Source of the DNA: Macrobrachium rosenbergii
Taxonomy: Eukaryota; Arthropoda; Malacostraca; Decapoda; Palaemonidae
Direction: 5' to 3'
Length of the DNA stretch: 64,000 nt
Assembly: GCF_040412425.1 (NCBI RefSeq)
Contig: NC_089782.1
Coordinates: forward strand, 21,226,622-21,290,621
Below are positions 54,632 through 64,000 of the stretch, piece after piece. The notes beneath the pieces were generated by a model, which was given only the letters and a program-made list of their open reading frames with translations, searched no databases and had not been told where the DNA came from. The stretch's first letter is position 1. Each line of letters starts with the position of its first letter. A program made the translations under genes and the position numbers.

Positions 54632-55573
54632 TGGCTTGGGGTGGGGTCAGGTGGGAGTGGGAATAGGGGAGAGGCAATGTTTTGACTGGGCGAAAGCACG
54701 CTGTGCTTTATATGTGTCACTGGGTTCGTATATCCGTCGGGGCTACGCTTCTTGCTCCTCTTCCCGACAGACAGACAGACGGACAAACGCTGGGAGTTAG
54801 GTTTGGTATGGGATTTCGATCTTGCCGCCAGCGTTTAGGTTTTACTGTCGATCCTGTGGGCGGTGTAATGTAACGTTAGAAAATGCGGTGGATCGGTTGA
54901 CTCAATGATAAATTCCATAATGGCAAAAAAAAGCTCTTTTGTGAAACTTCATCTGCGGATATGACCGTTGGTTTCCATATCGTCCCTAATCAAATTTAAC
55001 TTGTCACATTTTGGCACATCGATCGGCCGTGTCGGCTGTGAAGATTTACAATACAGCGGATGATGCATAAGCCTCTTAATATTTGAATTGCAGCCCTATG
55101 CATTTTGCCCCTCCACCATTACTACCGCCACCTCTCCTCTCCCTCCCACTCCCCAACCCCCTCCCCCGTCTTCATCTTTCCCTACTATACCCGCGTGGCC
55201 TAATGCATCCCAGAATGGTTCATCTCAGCTTGACTGCAAACAACTTTCCAGCCTTCGTTTTCTCTCGTAGCGAGATCGTAAAATTAAAGTTCGCGTGCTA
55301 CGGCGATAGAATGCAGTGTTTCCAATGCGTTCACTTAGAGGATACGCAAATACCAAGCATATAGTCCCGAATGACGCGGTGTGGTCCACTGTATCGAGGT
55401 CGGTTGCTTACTGGTCGTGGAGATGCAGGCGGCTGGACAATGCAGCTACGGAGGGGGAGTTTTTACCCCTTGGATGCATTATTATGGAAATTTGATGGGG
55501 GTTGCTAGGTGTGGGGTGCAAGGGGGGGGGGTGACGAAAGGAGAGGTTTCACTCTACCCCTCTCCTTCCCTGT

Positions 55574-55575
<2 letters not shown>
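54630..55575. other. GC/CpG-richer block without assigned gene
   Basis: Several 60-93-residue frames (54532-54873, 55083-55364, 55381-55656) and a short (ACAG)n patch near 54766-54781. C-rich 55110-55170. No family recognised, no clear splice pairing. A C-run/G-run composition could explain the open frames. Confidence 0.4.

Positions 55576-55643
<68 letters not shown>
55576..55643. repeat. (TC)n microsatellite
   Basis: TC run of 68 bp. Confidence 0.97.
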
Positions 55644-55645
<2 letters not shown>

Positions 55646-55866
55646 ATATTAGATAGGTTTGGAGGGACACGTTGATATGATATACAAACATACATACTTA
55701 CATGGGGAGATTATTCAGCACTGAACAGTACTAGTACTAATGTACCAGTTTGAACATAGTTGTTGGGATGTGCATGCAAATCAGGATGTGTTAAATGCAA
55801 TTTTGTCATTTTAAAGATGTTTAAGAATTCATTTTTATCTGTATTCTATAAGGAAAAATTCATGCT

Positions 55867-56007
<141 letters not shown>

Positions 56008-58573
56008 TTATTTATTTGTGTATTTATATAATTTGTGTGTGCGTGTGTGTGTGTAAACATACCAGCTATGCATTGTCTCATGTGTTTATGTCACTGTCTG
56101 TGTTAATATGTGTGCGAAAATGCACGTACACATGCATTCATGTGTAGTTAGAGAGCATATTTTGTGGAATAGTGCAAGGAATGCTATCAGGATTTTTAGC
56201 TTATGTGGTTTATTCTTTCTCAGACCACAAATTTACTAAAAGTTACAGAACGCTTTAGATTTTCATACAGTAACAACCATTACTCTTATTATATTTTCAT
56301 GAATGGCGTCATAAAAAAATGAAGCAATACAGTTTATATTTTGGTGATTATGTGCAACATAATTTTGACACATTTAAAATGATTAAAGTTACAGCACCAA
56401 CATTCATAAATACCAGAATGGTCATACATCAGCATATTAAAATACATGTGAATTTACATATGTTTACCCTAGATTTACGTATGTTAAATATATTTACAAA
56501 TGAAGGATGAATATGATCGTGAATGCATTTATGAAGTAATATATTGACGACCATACAGGGTCATAGCTGTGGGAACAAATATTGTTTATGAAGTGATTAT
56601 AACATGTGACATATTTCCAATATTCAGGACGAAATTAACTTTTCATTTTGTGAAGTATTTGATTATTGAAGAGTTTGATTTGGCCAGTTGGTATTTCTTA
56701 TTTGTTTATTTTTCTTGCAAGTAAATTCTATATTTGATTATTTACTTTTCGTTGATTGGTTACCGTTCATTTCTGTTATTCAGTCCCAAGTGATGATAAT
56801 TTGTTGAACGTTTAAGCTGACATATTCGTACCAAAGTGAAATCAGTTGTTCATAACAATTTCAAGGAAGATAAGAAGTGTGAATTCAATTTATTTCCAAC
56901 CTTAATTAAAGAAATAGACTCCGTCCGCAACTTGGAGGTAAAATGATATTGAAATAGATACAACTGAACAAAAAAGCAACATAAAGATACAATAGATAAA
57001 ATGAAGCTGAATGCTTTTGAGGGAGGTGGCTGACGAGAAGAACAATGCAGCCAGTGAGGAAGCAGAAAGAAAAGGGAAAAGGAATGGGGGTAGGGGGAAG
57101 GGGAGAGAGTTGAAGAGTGGGTAGGGAGGGTGAGCAAAGAAGGGGGAAAGTGAGGGAAGGAAAATAGGCTTCGATATCTGAGGGGAACCTAACATAATTA
57201 ACAAGAAACAGCCTGACGAAGTTGTTGTGTAATTGAGTTCCCGCCTCATTTTTTAGCATTTCCTCTGCCGAATATCTCCTGAAGAACCGTCATCCTTTAG
57301 TCACCGAATGGCGAGGGTCCTGTGGGACATAAAATGAAGAACTCACTTTGTCCAAAATTAAATTGGGGGTGTACTCGTCTCTAGAAAGCAGAAAGCTCTG
57401 TGGTATCGAAATAAAGACAAAAGTCTACCAGGCCTTTTAGGAAATGTAGGAATCAGTGCTCTCATTCATACCTAGTTAATATTGTTTTGATCTCAGAATG
57501 TAGAGTAAAATTTATTAGTTCATCTAGAAGAGTCAGGTGTAAAGCTCCAGTATGTTTTCAGTAGTTATGTATAATTTATAAGATCAAAGCTCTCTTGCTT
57601 ATCTCGTAAATTTTGGTTTTTGTAACGTTTGTAATAGTATTTTCGCTCTCGAAACCTTGAACAGAGACAAATAGTGATTTTAGCTTTGGAAATAAGCAGA
57701 AATTCAGTTGAATTCATACTTTCAAAGTCAGGAAATAAAGCTACCGTAACCCGGCAATTAGTTTAAAAGTTTCATGTTGTAACCTGGCAGCCTATCATGA
57801 AGAAATGTGGCGGATTGTTGACCGGTAGGTTTCCATAGCACCTTTCATTAAATCTTCAAGATAAGATGGCCCCGGCTATAATATCCTTAAAAGGATCGGA
57901 AGTTATAAATAACATTGTTTCTTAATAGTATTACCGTCAATTTAGCGGTTCGAAATCCACTTTGACGTTTGTATTTTCTCACTTGTAATTGATAATTAGT
58001 TTAGGTAGAGGTTTTATGAAACAAATGGTAGTGATTAAAACCAAAATAATATATAACTGTATGTGTATGTACGTGTTTATTCCTGTTAAGTGAACTGTAA
58101 CAGAGCATTTCCTTACCAGTGGGAAAAATATCTTTATGAAGCAACATTTGTGCAAAATGTATTTTGTCCACGATTACGTGAAGACTATTTTGACTATACG
58201 TTAAATGGAAATTAAATTGTTCACAATATAGTTAGTCATTAAACAATTAACGGTAGCATAAATAAAATCGTACGATTGCATTACGTGTAACTTTTTTTTA
58301 AGTCTGTCTCCTTGATTTGTTTCAAGAATACACGTAAACACAATTTTCTTCCCCAGTCAATTCTTTGGCGAAAATACGTGTTGACTTAATAACTTGAGCA
58401 GTCAACGCTAAGATTTACTGACAGCTCATCATAATTATATGCTTTTGTTCGGATGCTTATATATTCATGCATCGAAGAAGAATCGTGTCTTTAATTTCCT
58501 CTCACGATAATACTTAGCTTGAATTGAGTTTCATTTAAAATTCTTTATTATGCGTCACTTACGATGACAAGAG
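56008..58573. other. No recognisable feature
   Basis: AT-rich. Overlapping minus frames at 56850-57259 come from a purine-rich stretch (57020-57165) and are not called. No repeat family recognised. Confidence 0.55.

Positions 58574-58600
<27 letters not shown>
58574..58600. repeat. (TC)n microsatellite
   Basis: CT run of 27 bp. Confidence 0.95.
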
Positions 58601-58604
<4 letters not shown>

Positions 58605-59027
58605 GGTAATAAGAACAGAGTGGTGCTGTTTCGGAGCTACAATGAGTATCAAGACATTTTTAATTATTTATTTGTGTGAGGACTTTATCGTTTAAATGAA
58701 TTAACTGCAAGTGCGACGAACCCTTTTATTCGGGTTCAGCAAGATTTTATCAAGAATTTCTTGATTAAAGTATGAACTAATTTAACATTGAATATCAGCT
58801 TACCAATAAAAGGATCCCTAGATTAGTTTCTCTCTTTGATTTGAAAAAAAATGTGAAAACAATTCTCCACTTACACAACCAGTTCTTCTGTGAGTAATTC
58901 TCGTGTCGAATTATAAAAAAAGAGAGGAATCCCATGAACATAAAGAAATTAGTGTTCGTTAGTGCAAAGGCGAAAGGGGAAATGTCTGATCAGGTGGATT
59001 ATATTTTGAGTCGCTATCTTCATACTG

Positions 59028-59029
<2 letters not shown>
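58601..59029. other. No recognisable feature
   Basis: AT-rich, unassigned. Confidence 0.6.

Positions 59030-59092
<63 letters not shown>
59030..59092. repeat. (CA)n/(CTA)n compound microsatellite
   Basis: CA to about 59058, then about eleven CTA units to 59092. The CTA tract is the only trinucleotide microsatellite of this kind seen in the window. A smaller CA run follows at 59178-59202. Confidence 0.96.
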
Positions 59093-59093
<1 letters not shown>

Positions 59094-59202
59094 GGGACAG
59101 CAAGGCGCAAATCTTGCTGTACGTTTAAGACCTAAAAAGAGACGGCCATCGAAAGTGGCCTGATGTTGTGTGTGCTTGCACACACACGCACACACACACA
59201 CA

Positions 59203-59562
59203 AGTTCTTAACAGAAATAAAGCAAAAACAGTTTTCAGTAATACGATTGGTTTTAAGGAGTGTTATTTAATTAAACAAGCCAAGGGCAACATTGAAAGGA
59301 AAGCTCTGCTGCATGACCAATATTCCTCCCATGTGCAGTTAAATTCCTGATAGAGCTGGGGGGATTAAACATTGGAAAAATGGCTTACCCCTCTCCCAGT
59401 GTACTCTATTGTTGGCTTATACAAAATATACTTACAGGCACATGTGTTGTCTCAGACACAATTGCTTGCTTAATAATCTTCACTAACTTCCATCGTTTCA
59501 GTTCAGAACGTTTCTCTGAAACTGTTACCCTAAAATACATTTGATTGTAAAAGACTTCAGAG
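59203..59562. other. No recognisable feature
   Basis: AT-rich, unassigned. Confidence 0.6.
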
Positions 59563-59573
59563 ATATACATATA

Positions 59574-59618
<45 letters not shown>
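59563..59618. repeat. (TA)n microsatellite
   Basis: TA run with ACATA interruptions, then GTGTGTG. Confidence 0.96.
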
Positions 59619-59626
<8 letters not shown>

Positions 59627-60895
59627 ATTTTTTTGTATTTGGCTGCTGAACATTTTCGGCCGAATAAACTTAATTGTTAACGTTAAATCATGATATTACC
59701 CATGGCATTTGACAGTTTCACGTACTTCAGTAATCCAGATCTCTAGAAATACGTCTAATATTTCAGTCACAGAAAACTTTTCTCGCCAATATTTCACATT
59801 AGAAATTAGGAATACGTAGGAAAGGGTTTACCGCGACAAGGCCTCTGTAAAATGTAGCCTGTTATGACTTATTTAAACATTTGTTTTTTTTTCTTTTGTG
59901 TACTGTATGCGTGGTTTAGTAGGAAATGTCAAGTATTAATTTATTTTATTTATATCTTTTTTATTTTATTTTATTAAAGAACAGAATATATCAGATAATC
60001 ATGTTAGCTAGGTGAACAACTCGTGATTTAAGTTCATGGGGAAAAACAAACTCACTGGAAATGGTTTCACTCAAAACGGAAAATATCTCGAGAAAGACTG
60101 TGTGAGAACGTACAGTAAGTGCTTAGTTTCATAAGATTATGTCCAGCCCTTTCGAGATATCCCAGTCTTTTGCAAGATATCTTGAGGAGAGATGAATTGA
60201 TTCTTATGAAACCTTCAAGAAATACCCATGAGGTGAATTTCTCAAACTTATATATGTAGTGAGAGAGAGTCACTGCTCATATGATTTCCATGGCAAAAAA
60301 AAAAAAAGAATGCCCTTAATCACCTCTCCCGTTCTGAAGGTATGCTACCAACACAATCGAACACACAGGTAGGTAGACACAGTTACAACCATTCCCATTC
60401 CAGATTTGGTTCGTCTTTAATTTGCATTCTGACGAAAATGAGATAAAAGTTGAGTTTCTTGGTGCAATCTGGAAATAAGAACTGGAAAGTGCGATGACAA
60501 GCGAGACTTAACCGCAAAGTACTTTCTGTCGCCGTCACAAGATATTGCAGCCACGATTAAACTGAATTAAATAATCAATTAGTCAGTCGCTATCAATCAG
60601 TCAGATGGTTGGTAGGCGTCATAATGATCTCCTCTGCCTATAGTACATGGCAGATATTACCCGATCATCTTGTGCAACATTAATCCACATATAGTACTTT
60701 CCTCTCATCAATTATGCAACAATCATCCTTTGCCGACCATATTACCTTATCGACCTACTTTATCTCATATTTAGTACCTAACGCCACTCGTGTGACATGG
60801 TCATAATGATGATATATTAGTTATACATTTCCAATGAATTCTGTTTGTCAGATGGACCGTTTGTGTACTGTTATAGGCTCCTCTCTGCTGTTATA

Positions 60896-60898
<3 letters not shown>
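59619..60898. other. No recognisable feature
   Basis: AT-rich; (TTTTA)-like low-complexity stretch at 59940-59976 and poly-A at 60295-60306. No gene. Confidence 0.6.

Positions 60899-60936
<38 letters not shown>
60899..60936. repeat. (TC)n microsatellite
   Basis: TC run of 38 bp, preceded by two copies of TGTTATAGGCTC. Confidence 0.96.
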
Positions 60937-60942
<6 letters not shown>

Positions 60943-61169
60943 ACGGTCGAGAGCATTCATAAATAATGTTCGAATACTCTGTATTTAAGTACTAAGTTCA
61001 AGTTAAACTTAGCACAGTTTCGGGACATCCCATTCCTCAGTAGCATGAGTACTTGTGTTTGGAAGCAATTTATATTCTTATGTTACTCAGCATTATCGAA
61101 GTGTTTATATCTATGTACCGAAACTATTTATTGAAAAAAATGTTCTTTGCCCCTCTAATACATTTAACT

Positions 61170-61175
<6 letters not shown>

Positions 61176-61200
<25 letters not shown>
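61176..61200. repeat. (TC)n microsatellite
   Basis: C-run followed by CT repeats. Confidence 0.93.
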
Positions 61201-61201
<1 letters not shown>

Positions 61202-62292
61202 TAGATTTCTTTGGATCCTGGTAAGAGCTTTGAAAAAAGGCTGTTGGGAAAAAGCTTTACCTAAACAGTTTTTAGGCCATGCATAAACGCAGTTCACTTA
61301 CTCAACATGTTTTACCACTTTTGACTTAATTCCAGCTAAATTGAGTAACTTTCCCACTTTAACGAGGCTTATCCATTAAGTATTGCGGTCTGTGTGTACA
61401 TATGGATAATTATTATACAGCATCTTCCTTACGTTTTATTTCAAGAAACTGCTCAATGTTGATTTCAAAGAAACCCGATGACGTTGAGAGCTACATTTGT
61501 AGGCTTTCAGATACGATTGTTTTATTTTGTGAATTAGGAATAGTTCTGTTGAGACAAAACGGTCCTTTACTTAGGCAAATAAAAAAAAGCTATTAGAGGA
61601 GCTTTTCATGTACTTCATTTCGATTGACAAAATTACTGATAGCAAACATTGTAACCTGCATGTATTTTCTCTATTTTTTTATCATACAGTTGGGTAAATT
61701 TTGCCACATTTCTTGTAACTGTAAATCTCATATATTCCGTTAAACCTAAAATCAAAATCTGTTACCTCCAGTAGTAGTTTAGGTCAGCAGCAGAGAAGGT
61801 TCAGTTATTTTAAGGGCCTGTTGATACGAGGTACTATGCTACTAGGCACTATAGCAAATTCCGTTTTAGCTTCTGTTAGCATTGCGTATGTGGACGTTCG
61901 TTGTATGTTTAAGAAATGTAAACTGAGCAAAGAATATCCACGGAGGCAACGATAACTTGAAGGAGCCAGTGAATGACTCTTGAAAGAACAAGAGTAAATG
62001 AATGACTCCGAAAGAACAATAGTGCGACTCTTTCGCCAGCAGCCTTGCATTTGCATAGTTAAACATAATGCTGTGTGTTGCTTCAACACTCATTTGCATA
62101 TTTTTAAGGCGTCTCTTATTGTAACTGCATATCATCTTTACCTCCCTTCAAGATTAGCGTTCCATTTGCATACGTTGTTTCCTTTAGGAAGATGTTATTG
62201 TGTTTTTATTAACAGGCCGCCTCCTTATGGCTCGTCTGTCTGATTGCGTTACGCCTGTTTTCTAACGCCACTTTTATATGTGTACATGTATA

Positions 62293-62294
<2 letters not shown>
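61201..62294. other. No recognisable feature
   Basis: Frames 61402-61596 and 61805-62135 (minus) lack motifs. Confidence 0.55.
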
Positions 62295-62333
<39 letters not shown>

Positions 62334-62398
62334 TGTGTGTGTATGTATATATAAATATGTATATATGTGTATGTATATATTATATGTGTATATATATA

Positions 62399-62443
<45 letters not shown>

Positions 62444-62455
62444 CTATATATATAA
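62295..62455. repeat. (TA)n/(TG)n degenerate microsatellite
   Basis: Mixed TA, TG and TATG repeats. YIYI frames on both strands are artefacts. Confidence 0.95.
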
Positions 62456-62827
62456 GCTTTGTATTCATGTAAATGTTTAAAAGGAAATGCCTGTATTTGT
62501 GGATTTTTAACGATTTTCTTGGTAATACGTAAGTATAAAGCCTAACTTTCGTAATTTTGTTGTGAAACCAAGGGAGCACATGTATTGGACTTAGTAACAA
62601 CTCCCTTCTGCCTAACCCTGTGTAATCTCTGGGTGATACCCGGTCCCCCACCCCTACAAATATCGCTAACCCCAGATCTGCCCAACCCTCATGAACGAAC
62701 TGTAATGAGTCATTGCACGGGAGGGTAAGCTGTTGTAACACTGCATTTGCTAAGGGGACAAAAAGAGCGTCCTTTCAAAAAGTCCCCCCCTCTTAGGCCA
62801 GTCATTTTGCTTACCCTTTTTAGGGTT
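62456..62827. other. No recognisable feature
   Basis: C-richer piece at 62610-62700, no coding signal. Confidence 0.6.
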
Positions 62828-62852
62828 AGAGAGAGAGAGAGAGAGAGAGAGA
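62828..62852. repeat. (GA)n microsatellite
   Basis: GA run followed by degenerate purine tract to about 62915. Confidence 0.95.
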
Positions 62853-62915
62853 AAGTGAGGAAGAAAGAGGGAGAGAAAAAAAGAGAGAGAGGAGATGGAG
62901 GAGGAAGGGAGGCAA

Positions 62916-63459
62916 TGCAGTTTGCAGCCAAATGTACGATGACAGAGCATCACTTGGCACGTGATTAATGACCTAAGCACACGTCTATGTTAAGTGACAG
63001 CCTCTAGTTCATTTGTTCACCATACAGACAGATGTATTGGAGAGCATTCCTCGCCAGTGCGTCTACTGCTTTCGCTTTCCAGCGGCCTTAAGGGCCTCTG
63101 AAGACGCAGCGGCAATACTATTTTAATTTTATGCAGCGCCAGTTACCGCGTATATGTACCTGGAAGAATAAACTGGGATGGGTGGTGGTGGTCGGTCGAG
63201 AAAAGTGAGGTTGTTGCTGTGGGGTTCATGATGCTATGGTGGGGTTAGAGGAAGTGACGAGGTATGACATTTAAACATGATCTGCCACTGTCACGGTGTT
63301 ACCCTATGTCGTCAAGGCAAATAATTTCCTCATGCGCTTTCTACTTATATGAAGAAACAACTAAATTGTAGAATTACTCAGAAGCTTCAGCGTGCAGTGA
63401 AAAGCACCTCGATTTAAGTAATGCAGGTAAAAGCAATGAATTTCCTGAATGCTAAAGCC
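62916..63459. other. No recognisable feature
   Basis: Moderate GC, GGT/GGTGG repeats near 63177-63200. No exon supported. Confidence 0.55.
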
Positions 63460-63508
63460 CTCTCTCTCTCTCTCTCTCTCTCTACTCAGACACACATACA
63501 CACACAAA

Positions 63509-63548
<40 letters not shown>

Positions 63549-63573
63549 CACAGCACACACATATACATACAAA

Positions 63574-63637
<64 letters not shown>

Positions 63638-63719
63638 CACAGCGCACACACACACACACACAAACACAAACAAACAAACAAATAAACAAACAAACACACA
63701 CACGCACACTCTCTCTCTC
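63460..63719. repeat. Higher-order (TC)n/(CA)n repeat array
   Basis: Three successive units, each a TC run (63460-63483, 63512-63544, 63576-63632) followed by a linker and a CA/CAAA stretch ending ACAAACA. The last two linkers are nearly identical (TGTTTCACAGC[A/G]CACAC). A (CAAA)n extension and a short TC run finish the array. Confidence 0.9.
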
Positions 63720-64000
63720 CCCGTTGAACGTATATGAGACGGGAACGTAGAGTTTTGGTAAAAGGACTTAGGAGACCCTGTCATTGGCAGCTGGGATGTA
63801 CGTTCGGGTTCTTTTAATATGGCTCCCAGTTGCCTTCTGCGTTCGTTAAGGCTGCAAAAATCCTCTTGGAAAGGGCTAATGGTGTTTAGATTTTTTTCGT
63901 GAGATGTAATAATTATGATATATTGAGTAATCATATGTTAATTATGCAGATAGAATTGATGTAGATGTCTTTAAAATTACAGGCGTGTGCTTAAACTTTT
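63720..64000. other. No recognisable feature
   Basis: Terminal AT-rich sequence, nothing supported. Confidence 0.6.

Noticed and set aside
56850..57259. Three overlapping minus-strand frames rich in F, P, S and L
   Set aside because: They translate a purine-rich stretch (57020-57165); three frames open at once argues for compositional bias, not coding.

Overview
The window looks like non-coding DNA (intergenic or deep-intronic) from an animal genome. A decapod crustacean is most likely, but I cannot name the species. The reasons are very dense long (TA)n, (TC)n/(GA)n and (GT)n microsatellites, tRNA-derived SINEs and other interspersed repeats whose wording I associate with decapod genomes, several decayed copies of one non-LTR retrotransposon family, a Penelope-like element set between (TA)n tracts, and no intact long open reading frame. 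Nearly all long translated frames are artefacts of dinucleotide repeats (runs of YI, LS or RE). No host gene can be assigned with confidence. There is no operon, CRISPR array, rRNA or functional tRNA.

Layout. Positions 1-14,500 are mostly featureless AT-rich DNA with a perfect 31-bp inverted repeat (1535-1607), a reverse-transcriptase remnant (about 2370-2620), a GC-rich alanine-coding patch (5465-5570), a 43-bp tandem duplication (6811-6896) and one copy of a stem-loop-rich interspersed repeat (9256-9590). Positions 14,500-16,450 hold a giant (TA)n tract, three mosaic segments that share blocks, and a retroposed element with a 13-bp target-site duplication. Positions 18,900-19,400 hold a retrotransposon 3' remnant, a tRNA-SINE head and (TA)n. 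Positions 22,490-24,550 hold a decayed, 5'-truncated Penelope-like element (RT plus GIY-YIG) with a perfect 43-bp inverted terminal repeat that includes a hammerhead-ribozyme-like core. Positions 27,580-28,000 hold a second, inverted copy of the 9256-9590 repeat.

Positions 32,345-35,276 hold the most interesting object: a DNA-transposon-like element with 150-160 bp imperfect terminal inverted repeats and a likely TATTT target duplication. Inside it is a broken, internally deleted gene of a multi-copy invertebrate protein family that I know but cannot name. A separate remnant of what may be the same family lies on the minus strand near 52,900-53,400. Positions 36,410-38,830 hold two converging non-LTR remnants, 40,260-40,711 a MITE-like element, 44,470-44,880 two head-to-head SINEs around (TA)n, 46,460-46,936 a SINE inside (TA)n, 49,548-49,854 a SINE with a clean 13-bp target duplication, and 50,570-52,150 a long decayed non-LTR reverse transcriptase. 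From 53,500 to the end there are only microsatellites and unrecognised sequence, closing with a compound (TC)n/(CA)n higher-order repeat at 63,460-63,719.

The elements do not form a pathway. They record repeated transposition, truncation and inversion, with (TA)n tracts next to several insertions.
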